64,000 bases of DNA from the NCBI RefSeq assembly GCF_031822435.1, contig NZ_JAVQLW010000005.1, positions 104,501-168,500 on the forward strand, written 5' to 3'. A program made the translations under genes and the position numbers. Positions within the stretch are counted from its first letter, which is position 1. The number at the start of each line of letters is the position of its first letter. This stretch comes from Paracoccus sp. MBLB3053 (GTDB lineage Bacteria > Pseudomonadota > Alphaproteobacteria > Rhodobacterales > Rhodobacteraceae). The notes beneath the pieces are model-generated. The model saw only the letters and a program-made list of their open reading frames with translations, did not search any database and had not been told where the DNA came from. This document shows, piece after piece, positions 16,508-26,001 of this stretch.

Positions 16508-17420
16508 GCGTCGTCTGGGCAGGGCCGCGCGGCACTTGCCGTTCCGCGAGGAGGCCAAGGAAGGTGCCGCCAAGGATCAGCCCCGTCCCTGCGATGGTCG
16601 CGGGGCTGGCCGTTTCGGCGAGCAGGGCCCGCGCCAGGAGGACGCCGAAAAGCGGCTCGGTTCCCATCAGGAACGACACGCGCGTGGGGCTGGTATGACG
16701 GATCGCGGCATTCTGGACGTAGAACGCGGCGATCGTGCAGAAAAGCGACAGGAAGCCCACCGCCGCCCAGAACGGCAAACCGGCCCCGACGATCAATTCC
16801 CCGCCACCGCTCTCGCCACTATAGCCGGTCAGGACGAGCGCGAGGGTCAGCGTCCCAACCGTTCCCGCCTGCACCGCCGTCAGGGCGGCGGAGCCAATTG
16901 CGCGATCGGCCATCAGGCGCTTCGTCGCGACCACCATGACGGCGCGCAGGCCCGCAGCGACCAGGATCAGGAAATCACCCATCCCGAGGCGGTCGAGCCC
17001 GCCTGCGACAAGGCCCACGCCCGCAATCGCGATCCCGGCGCCCAGCAAGATGCCCGCGGGCGGCAAGCGTCGCCGCAGCCCGAATTCAATGAGCGGTGTG
17101 AGCAGCGTGCAGAGCGAGATGATCAGTGCGGCATTGGTCGCCGAAGTCATCGCCACGCCCCAGGTTTCGGCCAGGAAGATCGCGCAGAGGATCGCGCCAA
17201 GGACGGCGCCGGCTGCCAGGTCGCGCGGCGCGGCCGCAAGGATCTCGCGTCGGGCGATCGCCGACATGGCAAGCGCCGTCACGACAAAGCGGTAGAAGAT
17301 CAGGACAAGGACCGGCGCATGTGCCAGCGCGCCCTTGGCGATCGGGTAGCTTGCCCCCCAGACCACCGCCACGCCAAGCACGGCCAGATCCGCCCAAAGA
17401 ACCCTGCCACGTTCCGTCAT
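16461..17420 (-). CDS. EamA/DMT family transporter
   Basis: 319 residues with ten predicted membrane helices in two EamA repeats (about residues 10-135 and 150-285). Recognisable family features are WGASYPIAKGAL near the start and FYVQNAAIRHTSPTRVSFLMGTEPLFGVLLA in the second repeat. These exporters move amino acids or metabolites; the substrate here is unknown. It follows the AraC-family gene by 73 bp on the same strand, so the regulator may control it or be co-transcribed. Confidence 0.85.
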   Translation of the reverse strand: MTERGRVLWADLAVLGVAVVWGASYPIAKGALAHAPVLVLIFYRFVVTALAMSAIARREILAAAPRDLAAGAVLGAILCAIFLAETWGVAMTSATNAALIISLCTLLTPLIEFGLRRRLPPAGILLGAGIAIAGVGLVAGGLDRLGMGDFLILVAAGLRAVMVVATKRLMADRAIGSAALTAVQAGTVGTLTLALVLTGYSGESGGGELIVGAGLPFWAAVGFLSLFCTIAAFYVQNAAIRHTSPTRVSFLMGTEPLFGVLLARALLAETASPATIAGTGLILGGTFLGLLAERQVPRGPAQTTLSRGSQPPAHRAEAP

Positions 17421-17493
17421 TCCCGTTCTCCTGCTGCGTCGGGAACAGGGTTAGGGCGGGCCCGGCCTTGCGGGATAGAACGAAATTGCGGCT

Positions 17494-18318
17494 TCAGCCG
17501 CGCGCGTAGATGGCGGGCGACACGCCCATGATGGCCGCGAAGTGGCGCCCCATATGGCTTTGATCGGCAAAGCCCGTCGCCGCGGCGACATGCGCGACCC
17601 GCGCGCCCTGGCGCAGCATGCACTTGGCCCGCTCGATCCGGCGCAGGATATGCCAGGCATGGGGTGGCATGCCGGTGAGGCGGTGAAAGGCTGCGATGGT
17701 TTGCCGCCTGCCCAGACCCGCCACCGCGCAGAGATCTGCGAGCGACACGTTCTCGTCGTGGCAGGCATCGAGATAGTCGAGCGCTTGGGCGATCCGCGCG
17801 CGGGGCGCCGGCCGGTCATCGGGCAGGGCGAGGGCACCGAGTTCGCCCAGCATCATGCCCAGAAGCGCGTCGAGCGCGGTGTCGCGCAGCAGGGCAGGGC
17901 CATCGCCATGCACCTGCGCATGCAGTGCCGCGAACCTGCGCCCGAGCTCGGGCCGGGCATGGAATGCCGCGCCGAAATCAAGGGTGCCGCAACCTGGCTT
18001 TCCGGTGATATCCGCAATCAACTCGCGCATCTCCGGCTCGGCGATATAGATCATGCGCTGGTGCCAGCCATCCTCCGATCCGGCCCCGCCATGATGCACG
18101 TCGCCCGGACGCATGGTGACCAGGGACCCGGCCGGGACGCGATGCGCCTCGCCGCGGCACCAGACCTCGTGGATGCCGGCGTCGATCACCCCGAAAAGAT
18201 ATTCGTCATGGGCATGGGGCTTGAAGCGCTGGCGCATGTAGCGAGCCGAAAGCGTTTCCACGCCCGGCAGAGCCGGGTGCCTGCGAAACGTGACATGCCT
18301 GCCTTCGTCGTTCTTCAT
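17494..18318 (-). CDS. AraC family transcriptional regulator
   Basis: 274 residues. The N-terminal half is an AraC-type cupin (RYMRQRFKPHAHDEYLFGVIDAG ... PGDVHHGG). The C-terminal 100 residues carry two helix-turn-helix units (NVSLADLCAVAGLGRRQTIAAFHRLTG and RVAHVAAATGFADQSHMGRHFAAIMGVSPAIYAR). AraC proteins of this layout often control an adjacent exporter, here the EamA gene downstream. The ATG at 18318 lies within a perfect 13-bp inverted repeat, so translation or transcription start may be controlled there. Confidence 0.88.
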   Translation of the reverse strand: MKNDEGRHVTFRRHPALPGVETLSARYMRQRFKPHAHDEYLFGVIDAGIHEVWCRGEAHRVPAGSLVTMRPGDVHHGGAGSEDGWHQRMIYIAEPEMRELIADITGKPGCGTLDFGAAFHARPELGRRFAALHAQVHGDGPALLRDTALDALLGMMLGELGALALPDDRPAPRARIAQALDYLDACHDENVSLADLCAVAGLGRRQTIAAFHRLTGMPPHAWHILRRIERAKCMLRQGARVAHVAAATGFADQSHMGRHFAAIMGVSPAIYARG

Positions 18319-18350
18319 CCCGTCCGATCCGTGTTCCGATCGGACGGGAT
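18317..18350. promoter_or_regulatory. Perfect 13-bp inverted repeat overlapping the AraC-gene start
   Basis: ATCCCGTCCGATC (18317-18329) and GATCGGACGGGAT (18338-18350) surround the 8-nt loop CGTGTTCC. In the mRNA of the minus-strand AraC gene, the first two bases of the start codon belong to the 3' arm, and the CGGACGGG that could act as ribosome binding site is inside the stem. It can be read as an operator for the regulator or as a hairpin that hides the start. Confidence 0.7.
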
Positions 18351-18567
18351 GATGGCCCGAGGGCCGGGTCTTGTCCATCGCGCCCGGCTGGAGCGGCCCT
18401 TTGCCCGAACTTGCCCCTTGCGGTCCTGCCGACCCTTGGGCCGGGCAGGTTGTTGCACAATCCCGCCGCAGCCCGGACAGTTGCTTTCTGCCCGCAAACG
18501 CCCGGCTTGCGGGAAAGGGGTGCGATGCGCATGCTTCGCCCGACCGATTTGGATGGCCGAGGCCCAG

Positions 18568-19692
18568 ATGCACAGGACATGCCGTACATTGCCTTCCCTT
18601 CTTCAGTTCGCCCTGCTCGCCTGCGCGTTGATGCTTGCCGCCTGCAGCCGTCCGCCCGAGATCGTGGGCGTCGTAGGCCCACGGGCCGGTTCTGTTTCGC
18701 CAGCGGGGATCAGCCGCCACAAGATGTTCATCACGACGACGCGGCAGGCAACCGAGGTGGTCGGGGCGTTCTATTCGGCCGAACGTTCGCCGGAACTGGG
18801 GCTTGCCTCGGTGGTGGCGACCGTGCCGCCGACGCATCAGCTCGGCAACCTGGAGCGTCCGCAGAACCTGCCGCCCGATCCGGCAACCGAATTCACCATT
18901 GTCGAACCGGTCATCTATCGCACGGATGAGGCCTTTCGCCGCGAGATCAACCGCGAATTGGCCAAGCGCCCGGCGGGGCAGCGCAAGCTTCTGCTTTTCG
19001 TCCATGGCTACAACAACACGACAAGCGACGCGATCCTGCGGCTTTCCCAGTTCATCGAGGATACGGACTATCAGGGGGTGCCGGTGCTTCTGACCTGGGC
19101 TTCTGCTGCCAGTCCGGTCCGTTATGTCTACGATCTGAACAGCGTGCTGATCGCGCGCGACAAGCTGCAGGAAGCAGCCACGCTGCTGAGCAGAACGAAT
19201 GCGGAAAGCGTCGACATCTTCGCGCATTCGATGGGCACCCTGCTGACGATGGAGGGACTGGTCGATGCGCAGAAGCGGGGAATGCTCGGCCGCCGCAGCG
19301 CGATCAAGACCATCGTCCTGGCATCCCCGGATATAGATATCGACCTGTTCCGCACCCAGATCGCGCAATTGCCGCCGCAGATCCGGGGCAGGCTCTTTCT
19401 GCTGGTGTCGCGCGATGACCGGGCGCTGCTTGCCTCGCGCCGGATCGCAGGCAATATCCCGCGCGTCGGGGCGGCCAATGCCGAGGAGCTGGCCGGGTTC
19501 GGGGTCACGGTGATCGACCTGTCGCAGATCGACGATTCGACGTCGGGCAGCCATTCGAAGTTCGCAGGTTCGCCCGAGGTCGTGCAATTGATCGGGCGCG
19601 GCCTCAACCGGCCGGGCGGCTTCCCGCCGCAAACGGGGTTCGGGCTGGACCAGTTGCTGGGCGATGTGCCGATCCTGATCTCGGGCAACTGA
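18568..19692 (+). CDS. DUF900 alpha/beta-hydrolase lipoprotein
   Basis: 374 residues. The leader ends with the lipobox LAAC, so the protein is probably anchored in a membrane. The alpha/beta-hydrolase core contains the oxyanion-type motif LLFVHGYNN, the nucleophile elbow AHSMGT (instead of GxSxG) and a late His in SHSKF. DUF900 proteins are predicted serine hydrolases (esterase or lipase) of unknown substrate. The start at 18568 is chosen because CCGAGG lies 6 nt upstream; 18553 is an alternative. It diverges from the AraC gene. Confidence 0.82.
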   Translation: MHRTCRTLPSLLQFALLACALMLAACSRPPEIVGVVGPRAGSVSPAGISRHKMFITTTRQATEVVGAFYSAERSPELGLASVVATVPPTHQLGNLERPQNLPPDPATEFTIVEPVIYRTDEAFRREINRELAKRPAGQRKLLLFVHGYNNTTSDAILRLSQFIEDTDYQGVPVLLTWASAASPVRYVYDLNSVLIARDKLQEAATLLSRTNAESVDIFAHSMGTLLTMEGLVDAQKRGMLGRRSAIKTIVLASPDIDIDLFRTQIAQLPPQIRGRLFLLVSRDDRALLASRRIAGNIPRVGAANAEELAGFGVTVIDLSQIDDSTSGSHSKFAGSPEVVQLIGRGLNRPGGFPPQTGFGLDQLLGDVPILISGN

Positions 19693-19706
19693 TCCCGAAG
19701 GCCGAG

Positions 19707-19727
19707 GGCCGCCCGGCCCGGGCGGCC
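19707..19727. terminator. Bidirectional hairpin between convergent genes
   Basis: GGCCGCCCG-GCC-CGGGCGGCC is a perfect 9-bp stem located 15 bp after the DUF900 gene and 14 bp after the convergent DUF2950 gene. It lacks a U-tract but its position supports a terminator role for both. Confidence 0.55.
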
Positions 19728-19740
19728 GCAGCCGGGGCGG

Positions 19741-20646
19741 CTAGTCGACCGGGACCCATTCTTCGGTCGGGTCGAAAAGCTCGATCCCCGCGGCCTTTTC
19801 CAGCGTGTCCTCGCCCAGATCCGCCTGATAGACGGTGCCTTCCTCGCCGACCATGAAGCTCATGATGCCGCTGTCGCCATATTCGGCGGGATAGGCCACG
19901 AGAGCGTGGCCCGCGATCATGTTGCCGCCGATCATGTAGCTGTAGGCGCCACCCGGAGCCGCGGGCCCCTGACCCTGCAGGATGCGGAAATAGTAGCCTT
20001 CATAGGGTTCGGGCGGGCGATCCTCGCCGGCGTCGCTGAAGCCGGTGAAATTGGCCCGCGCAAGGCTTTCGTCAAAGGGCGCGGGCGGCGTTTCGGGATC
20101 ATCGAGCCAGTAGAGCCCGTCATGCTGACCCGGAGACGACAGGATCGAGGCCGCGAATTCCATCACGCCATCGCCGTCCTGGTCGGTGCTGCGATACCTG
20201 GCCTGGACCTCGGGCGCGCGCCGCATGATCTCGATGACCTCAAGCTCATGCCGCCCGATGCGGCGCGCGAGCACCTCTTCACGCGCGTCCTCGGCATCGA
20301 AGCTCCAGCCCTGATCGGTCTTGGCAAGCTGGGCGGGGAAGGGCCACATCTCGCGGCCGGCGAGCAGGGTCAGGCGGTTTTCGCCGGCTTCGACGAGGCG
20401 GTGGATGACGTGCATGTCGTCAAGCAACTTGCCCCAGAGCTCGCGGTCCTCATCCGCATTTCCGGTCGAGACCAGGTCTTCGGTTTCCGGGCCGAATATC
20501 GCCATCACGGCGGCCTTGTCCTTGGCCTCGAGCGCCGAGACCAGCGCCGCGACCGCGGCGTCGGGCGTGTCGAAATATTGCGGCTCGGCCCGGGCGGGCA
20601 GGGCGGCGGCAAGCATCAAGGCCAAGGCAGGCATGAGCGGTTTCAT
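19741..20646 (-). CDS. DUF2950 exported protein
   Basis: 301 residues with a signal peptide (cleavage near LPARA-EPQYF). The DUF2950 features are visible: FDTPDAAVAALVSAL at the start of the mature part, FGPETEDLVSTGN, and the YFRILQGQGPAAPGGAYSYMIGGNMIAGHALVAYPAEYGDSGIMSFMV block. The function is unknown. It overlaps the DUF3300 gene upstream by 4 bp (ATGA). The two families are repeatedly found as neighbours, so they likely act together in the envelope. Confidence 0.85.
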   Translation of the reverse strand: MKPLMPALALMLAAALPARAEPQYFDTPDAAVAALVSALEAKDKAAVMAIFGPETEDLVSTGNADEDRELWGKLLDDMHVIHRLVEAGENRLTLLAGREMWPFPAQLAKTDQGWSFDAEDAREEVLARRIGRHELEVIEIMRRAPEVQARYRSTDQDGDGVMEFAASILSSPGQHDGLYWLDDPETPPAPFDESLARANFTGFSDAGEDRPPEPYEGYYFRILQGQGPAAPGGAYSYMIGGNMIAGHALVAYPAEYGDSGIMSFMVGEEGTVYQADLGEDTLEKAAGIELFDPTEEWVPVD

Positions 20647-22229
20647 CTTCTTCCTCCCCGACCGCCATGGCGGCCGCCTTTCGCACCGAGGCTGGCGCGG
20701 CCACGATGGCTTGCCGCCGACGGGCGCGGACCCGATTGGCGCTGGAACGCGCTGTTCGAGCGTTTTGGCGCCGTCGCGCGCTTGGGCAACTTATGCGCCG
20801 CGGGGCGCGAGACATGCGGCTTGGCGGCGGCGCGCTGCGCTGCGGGCCTGACTGCGGGTTTGGCCCGGTTCTGGCCCGGCTTGGCCTGACGGACCGGCTG
20901 CTTGCGGTTGGCGGCGGCCTGGCCGAGCTTTTTCTTGGTCGCCTGAAGGTTCGCAGGCTTGGCGCCGGATGCCTTGCGCGCCTCGATCTTCTTCTTGGCG
21001 GCCGCGCGGTTGGCGGGATCGGCAAGGGGGCGGTTGTTCGGACGGTTGGCGGTGCGCTCGGAGATGTTGCGGCGAACCTGGTCACGGTCGATCGGGGGGC
21101 GGTTGTTCGCGCCGATGCTGACCCGGTTGCCGATGCGGTCGCGATCTATGTTGATGTTGTCGCGGTCGATGTTGATGTCGCCCCGCTCGAAGTTGCGATC
21201 GCCGCGGTTGATCGTGATGTCGCCGCGGTTCCAGTCGATATGATCATCATCGTGCCAGCCATGCCAATCGTCGTCATCGTCGAAGATTTCGTCAAGAATG
21301 ACCGCCCTGCCCAGAAGGATGCCGCCCGTGACCAGGAGGTCGTTCCAATGGGTGCCGTCGTCATAGCCGTAATTGTAGCCATAGTGATAGTTGGGCGCCC
21401 CGGCGACCGGGGTCTTGTAGACCACCTGGCTGTCATAGGTCGGGACATAGACCACGCCGGGCTCGGCCGGGGCGATGCGGATCTTGTTCTCGACCGTCTC
21501 GACTTTCTGGGCGGGCGTGTCGACGAGATAGCCGTTCTTCTGTGCCTCGCCCCGCAGCCGCTGGATCGAGGCGAGCACATCGTCGGTCTGACCCACCACG
21601 GCTTCGCCCGCCTGTTCGGTCCAGTCGATATTGTCGCTCATCCGCGTGACGAGATCGGGGAAGGCCGCAGCCAGTTCACGCACGCTGTCATCCCAGGGTT
21701 CGGCCGCCGCCTTGTCGGAACGCTCCTTGTCGGTATCCCCGGATGTGTCCTCGACGAAATGGCTGGCCTTCACCACGTCAAGCGGGAAGGTCGTGGCGAC
21801 AAGGACCGGCGTCAGCAGTTCATCGGGGAAAAGCGCGACCGGCCCGAAAAGCGTATCGAGTTCATCAGTCGTAAGATCGCCCTCGGCCTCGATCGCGGCG
21901 CGCATCTCGGCCGAGCTGGCTGCCGGCAGGCCGGTGCAGGGGATGTTCAGCGTCATGCCGATCGCGAGATCGCGCGGATCGGCGCCCAGCGTGTCGCGGT
22001 TCGCCTCGACGATCAGCGGGTATTGATCGGCATCGCCATAGGCCCGGCGCGCGAGCCCGCTCAGCGTGTCGCCGCTGACGACCACATGGGGCGAGCCGCA
22101 GGGCAGCGCATCCTGCGCGAACACCGGTGCCGAGACTGCGGCCATGACGAGGCCGCCGGAAATGCAGCCGCCGAGGCCGCGCAAGCCCTGAGGAATCATG
22201 CGCAACCCCCCAATCATTCGTCGGGACAT
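20643..22229 (-). CDS. DUF3300 exported protein with N-terminal LysM domain
   Basis: 528 residues. A signal peptide is followed by a LysM peptidoglycan-binding unit (SPHVVVSGDTLSGLARRAYG ... LAIGMTLNIPC, about residues 47-100), then the DUF3300 domain (about 125-290; FGPVALFPDELLTPVLVATTFPLDVVKA). The remainder is low complexity: an Asp/His/Trp-rich segment, short RGDINI/RDNINI repeats, and a very basic Ala/Lys/Arg tail. GGAGGAGG before the ATG at 22229 fixes the start. The LysM head suggests binding to peptidoglycan; the basic tail may bind anionic polymers. Confidence 0.82.
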   Translation of the reverse strand: MSRRMIGGLRMIPQGLRGLGGCISGGLVMAAVSAPVFAQDALPCGSPHVVVSGDTLSGLARRAYGDADQYPLIVEANRDTLGADPRDLAIGMTLNIPCTGLPAASSAEMRAAIEAEGDLTTDELDTLFGPVALFPDELLTPVLVATTFPLDVVKASHFVEDTSGDTDKERSDKAAAEPWDDSVRELAAAFPDLVTRMSDNIDWTEQAGEAVVGQTDDVLASIQRLRGEAQKNGYLVDTPAQKVETVENKIRIAPAEPGVVYVPTYDSQVVYKTPVAGAPNYHYGYNYGYDDGTHWNDLLVTGGILLGRAVILDEIFDDDDDWHGWHDDDHIDWNRGDITINRGDRNFERGDINIDRDNINIDRDRIGNRVSIGANNRPPIDRDQVRRNISERTANRPNNRPLADPANRAAAKKKIEARKASGAKPANLQATKKKLGQAAANRKQPVRQAKPGQNRAKPAVRPAAQRAAAKPHVSRPAAHKLPKRATAPKRSNSAFQRQSGPRPSAASHRGRASLGAKGGRHGGRGGRR

Positions 22230-22306
22230 CTGGCCTCCTCCATGTTCCGCGCGGGCAAATGCCGGGAGCGCGGAAATTCATGCTAACCCCGGAGGGCAAG
22301 GTTGAG

Positions 22307-22326
22307 AAGATCATCCTTGCGATCTT
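22307..22326 (-). terminator. Weak hairpin after fabI
   Basis: AAGATC and GATCTT with an 8-nt loop lie about 55 bp after the fabI stop codon. On the minus strand the stem is followed by only a short CT-rich run, so termination strength is doubtful. Confidence 0.3.
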
Positions 22327-22379
22327 TTCCCGGTGCGCCGCATGGCCCTGCCACACATGCCGTCAGCGGGGGCGGGCAT

Positions 22380-23165
22380 TCAGTCGATGATATGATATCC
22401 GCCATCAATGAAAATCGTCTGGCCGGTGATCAGCCGGGCCGCGTCATGGGCAAGGAAGGCCACCGCCGCGCCAACATCGTCGATGCCGACAAGCTGCCGG
22501 GCCGGGGCCTTGCGTTCGGCCTTCGCCAGAAGCTCGTCGAATTCGGGAATGCCCGAGGCTGCCCGCGTCGCGAGCGGGCCGGGTGAAATCGCGTGGACCC
22601 GAATGCCCTTTGGCCCCAGTTCGGCGGCCATGTAACGCGCCGCACTTTCCAACGCCGCCTTGGCGACGCCCATGATGTTGTAATTTTCCACCACCCGCTG
22701 GGCGCCATAATAGCTCATGGTGAACATGGCCCCGCCGTTCTTCATCAGGGGTTCGGCAAGCTGGGCCATGCGCATGAAAGACCAGCACGAAACTTCCATC
22801 GTCTTGAGAAACCCGTCGAGCGGCGCATCGGTCACGCGCCCCGCCAATGTCTCGCGCGGAGCGAAGGCGATGGAATGGACGAGGTAGTCGATTTCACCCC
22901 ATTGCCGGGTGATCTCGTCGAAGACAGCCTCGATCTGGCCCGGCACCATGACATCGAGCGGCATGAAGATCGGGGCCTCGATCTCGCGCGCGAGGGGTTC
23001 GACGAAGCGATGCGCCTTGTCGTTGAGATAGGTCACGGCAAGTTCGGCGCCAAGCGCACGGAAGGCGCGGGCGCAGCCCCAGGCGATCGACTGGTCATTC
23101 GCGATCCCGACGATCAGCCCCTTCTTTCCCTCGAGCAGCTTCGCCTTGACGGTCGGAAGGGTCAT
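22380..23165 (-). CDS. fabI: Enoyl-ACP reductase FabI
   Basis: 261 residues, a classical FabI of the short-chain dehydrogenase fold: [15 protein letters not shown] nucleotide-binding start, [30 protein letters not shown] with the catalytic Tyr-x6-Lys pair, and the [10 protein letters not shown] end. It performs the last reduction of the fatty-acid cycle and is the target of triclosan. It overlaps ackA by 4 bp (ATGA), so it is the last gene of a coupled operon and is probably a second, specialised copy rather than the main housekeeping FabI. Confidence 0.92.
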   Translation of the reverse strand: MTLPTVKAKLLEGKKGLIVGIANDQSIAWGCARAFRALGAELAVTYLNDKAHRFVEPLAREIEAPIFMPLDVMVPGQIEAVFDEITRQWGEIDYLVHSIAFAPRETLAGRVTDAPLDGFLKTMEVSCWSFMRMAQLAEPLMKNGGAMFTMSYYGAQRVVENYNIMGVAKAALESAARYMAAELGPKGIRVHAISPGPLATRAASGIPEFDELLAKAERKAPARQLVGIDDVGAAVAFLAHDAARLITGQTIFIDGGYHIID

Positions 23166-24367
23166 GTCGGGTTTCCTTGTTGCGGTTCCTGGATCAGGGC
23201 AAGGGTGTGGCGCGCGATCATCAGTTCCTCGTCCGTGGGGATGACATAAAGGGCGATGCGGCTTGCCGGGGTCGAAACCAGGGTGGCGCCGCGCGCGTTC
23301 GCGTCGGGATCGAGTTCGGCGCCGAGCCAGCCCAGCGTCGCGGCGATGCGGGCGCGGATCGGGGCCGAGTTCTCGCCGATGCCGGCGGTGAAGACGAAGG
23401 CATCGAGCCCGCCAAGCGCGGCGGCCAGCATCCCGGCGCTGAGCCCGCAGCGATAGGCGAAATAGTCGATTGCAAAGGCGGCGTCGGGCGCGTCGCTTGT
23501 CAGCAATTCGCGCATGTCGCTGGACACCCCCGAAAGCGCCTTGAGCCCCGAGCCGCGATAGAGCAGGTCGGTGACCTGATCGGCGCTCATCCCCCGTTGC
23601 GAGATGAGGTAGAGGACGACGCCCGGGTCAAGCTGGCCGGGCCTTGTTCCCATCGGCAGACCGTCGAGCGCGGTGAAGCCCATCGTGCTGTCGACGCTGC
23701 GCCCCGCCTTCAGCGCACACATCGAGGCCCCGCTGCCGAGATGGGCGGTGATGACGCGCCCCTGGGCGATATCGGGTGCGATCTCGGGCAGCCGGCTGGC
23801 GATATATTCATAGGAAAGCCCGTGAAAGCCGTAGCGCCGCACGCCTTCGTCATAATAGCTGCGCGGAATGGCATAGCTTTCCGTCACCTGCGTGTGATCG
23901 CGATGGAAGGCCGTATCGAAGCAGGCGACCTGCGGCACATCGGGGCTGATCTGCATGGCCAGGCGGATCGGGGCGAGGTTGTTGGGCTGATGCAGCGGTG
24001 CGAGCACCTCGTAATCCGCGAGATGATCCAGCACCGCTTCGTCGATCAGGACGGGTGCGCTGAAATCCGGCCCGCCATGTACCACGCGATGACCGATCGC
24101 ACGCAGGTCCAGCCCCTCGAGCGTGCCGAGCCAGTGTCCGGTTTCGGTTATGGCGGCGGGCAGGTCGGGAATCTCGCCCGGCGCATAGGCGCGGTCGATG
24201 ATGGTGGCCCCATCCGCAGCCGTGGCCCGCAAATGCGGGCGCAGGCCGATCCCATCCATCTGGCCGCGGATCTGGCGGATCAGGGTCGCGCCCGTTTCCC
24301 CGATGCCGAAGATCTGGAACTTCAGGCTGGATGAACCGGCATTGACGACGAGGATCGCACCGGTCAT
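23162..24367 (-). CDS. ackA: Acetate/propionate kinase
   Basis: 401 residues. The N-terminal [14 protein letters not shown] and the later [40 protein letters not shown] and FTAGIGENS motifs define acetokinases. It interconverts acyl phosphate and carboxylate with ADP/ATP. The start ATG at 24367 overlaps the stop of the phosphate acyltransferase gene by 4 bp. The reading frame is open further upstream, but that is a shadow of the preceding gene. Confidence 0.93.
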   Translation of the reverse strand: MTGAILVVNAGSSSLKFQIFGIGETGATLIRQIRGQMDGIGLRPHLRATAADGATIIDRAYAPGEIPDLPAAITETGHWLGTLEGLDLRAIGHRVVHGGPDFSAPVLIDEAVLDHLADYEVLAPLHQPNNLAPIRLAMQISPDVPQVACFDTAFHRDHTQVTESYAIPRSYYDEGVRRYGFHGLSYEYIASRLPEIAPDIAQGRVITAHLGSGASMCALKAGRSVDSTMGFTALDGLPMGTRPGQLDPGVVLYLISQRGMSADQVTDLLYRGSGLKALSGVSSDMRELLTSDAPDAAFAIDYFAYRCGLSAGMLAAALGGLDAFVFTAGIGENSAPIRARIAATLGWLGAELDPDANARGATLVSTPASRIALYVIPTDEELMIARHTLALIQEPQQGNPT

Positions 24368-25320
24368 TGCGCCACCACCATCGACTGGCGCTTCCGTCGT
24401 GCCTCGGCGTCGATTGCGGCGACCGCGCAGGAGGCCAGCCGGGTGCGGACCGAATCCGCCCGCGACGTCAGCACAATGGGCACGCGCGCGCCCAGAACCA
24501 CACCCGCCGCATCGGCATGGGCGAGAAAGCTCAGGTTCTTGGCCAGCATGTTGCCGGCTTCGAGATCGGGCACGACCAGCACCTGTGCCCGGCCGGCGAC
24601 CGGCCCACCGATGTTTTTGATCCGCGCGGCCTCGGGGTCGATCGCATTGTCGAAGGCGAGCGGGCCTTCCAGCAATCCGCCTGTGATCTGGCCCCGCTCG
24701 GCCATCTTGCAAAGCGCCGCCGCCTCGATGGTCGAGGGAATTTTGCCGGTCACCGTCTCGACCGCCGAGAGGATGGCGACGCGCGGTTCCTCTATCCCCA
24801 AAGAATGCAGCAGGTCGATGGCATTCTGGACGATGTCGCGCTTGGTTTCGAGATCGGGAAAGATGTTGATCGCCGCATCGGTGATGAACAGCGTGTCCTG
24901 GTGGCCGGGCACGTCCATGACGAAGACATGGCTGATGCGGCGTCCGGTCCTGAGCCCCGTCGCCGAAGAGGTGATCTCGCGCATGAATTCGTCGGTGTGG
25001 AGGCTGCCTTTCATGAGCACCTCGCCCTTGCCCTGACAGATGAGCTTGACGGCTGTCGCCGCGGCGGCATGGCTATGGGGGACATCGACGATCTCGATCC
25101 CGGCAAGGTCGATGCCGCATTCGTCCGCGACCGCCCTGATCCGGGCCTCGGGGCCGACGAGCAAGGGGATGATGAGCCCTTCGCGCCCGGCCTCGATCGG
25201 ACCGCGCAGCGAAGGTTCGTCGCAGGGATGGGCAACCACGGTGACGACATCATGGGTTTCGCGCGCCCGCGCGATCAGCATGTCGTATTTCGAGGGGGTA
25301 TTCGCATTGGGCAGGGTCAC
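24364..25320 (-). CDS. pta: Phosphate acetyl/butyryltransferase
   Basis: 318 residues, short (single-domain) PTA/PTB type enzyme. Visible blocks are [63 protein letters not shown] and the C-terminal [14 protein letters not shown]. It exchanges CoA for phosphate on acyl-CoA, feeding AckA. The start is GTG at 25320 with AGGAG upstream. Whether acetyl-CoA or butyryl-CoA is preferred cannot be told from motifs; the neighbouring CoA-transferase would fit either. Confidence 0.88.
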   Translation of the reverse strand: MTLPNANTPSKYDMLIARARETHDVVTVVAHPCDEPSLRGPIEAGREGLIIPLLVGPEARIRAVADECGIDLAGIEIVDVPHSHAAAATAVKLICQGKGEVLMKGSLHTDEFMREITSSATGLRTGRRISHVFVMDVPGHQDTLFITDAAINIFPDLETKRDIVQNAIDLLHSLGIEEPRVAILSAVETVTGKIPSTIEAAALCKMAERGQITGGLLEGPLAFDNAIDPEAARIKNIGGPVAGRAQVLVVPDLEAGNMLAKNLSFLAHADAAGVVLGARVPIVLTSRADSVRTRLASCAVAAIDAEARRKRQSMVVAQ

Positions 25321-25344
25321 GAAAATCTCCTCAGTGAGGTGGGT

Positions 25345-26001
25345 TCAATCCAGCCGCATCTCGGGCACATCGCCTGCGACGATCAGCCTGGCCGCGGTCG
25401 CGGCAAGGATCTGATCGACGCTGATGCCGGGGCCGCGCTCGTTCAGCACGAGACCCCTTTCGGTGGGTTCGATCACGGCCATTTCGGTCACGATCAGGTC
25501 GACGCGTCGTTCGGCGGTCAGGGGAAGGCTGCATTCGGGCAGGATCTTGGGCTCGCCCCTGGCGGTATGGAGCATGGCCACGACGACGCTGCGCGCCCCC
25601 GCGACGAGATCCATCGCCCCGCCCATGCCCGGAACCATCTTGCCCGGCACCATCCAGTTCGCGAGATGGCCCTTTTCGTCGACCTGCAGCCCGCCAAGCA
25701 CGGTCATGTCCAGATGGCCGCCGCGAATCAGCCCGAAGCTCATGGCGCTGTCGATCGAGGCGGCGCCGGGAACTGCGGTGACGAAACCTCCGCCCGCATC
25801 GGTCAGGTTTTCGTCGGCCATTCCCTCGGGCGGCCGGGCGCCGAGCCCGATGACCCCGTTTTCGGCCTGGAAATAGACCCCGATCCCCTCGGGGACGTAA
25901 TTCGCGACGAGACTCGGCAGCCCGATGCCGAGGTTGACCAATGTGCCGGGGCGGATTTCGCGGGCGACGCGTCGGGCGATGATCTCCTTGGCGTCCATCA
26001 C
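25345..26001 (-). CDS. 3-oxoacid/acetate CoA-transferase subunit B
   Basis: 218 residues. [16 protein letters not shown] is followed by the active-site block [11 protein letters not shown], in which Glu47 forms the covalent CoA thioester; [33 protein letters not shown] follows. It works as a heteromer with the A subunit encoded just upstream. Start: GTG at 26001, overlapping subunit A by 4 bp, or the adjacent ATG at 25998. It moves CoA between acetate or succinate and acetoacetate or a short fatty acid. Confidence 0.9.
   Translation of the reverse strand: MMDAKEIIARRVAREIRPGTLVNLGIGLPSLVANYVPEGIGVYFQAENGVIGLGARPPEGMADENLTDAGGGFVTAVPGAASIDSAMSFGLIRGGHLDMTVLGGLQVDEKGHLANWMVPGKMVPGMGGAMDLVAGARSVVVAMLHTARGEPKILPECSLPLTAERRVDLIVTEMAVIEPTERGLVLNERGPGISVDQILAATAARLIVAGDVPEMRLD

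Noticed and set aside
16479..17531. 350-codon plus-strand frame over the EamA gene
   Set aside because: Highly charged Arg/Gly/Asp-rich translation without a family; the minus strand encodes a clear ten-helix transporter.
21140..21260. Short repeats inside the DUF3300 gene as a repeat array or CRISPR
   Set aside because: They are in-frame repeats coding for RGDINI/RDNINI-type residues, without spacers.
20667..22286. 539-codon open frame on the plus strand opposite the DUF3300 gene
   Set aside because: Shadow of a GC-rich gene: the minus strand has signal peptide, LysM and DUF3300 motifs and a strong ribosome binding site, while the plus translation shows no family.
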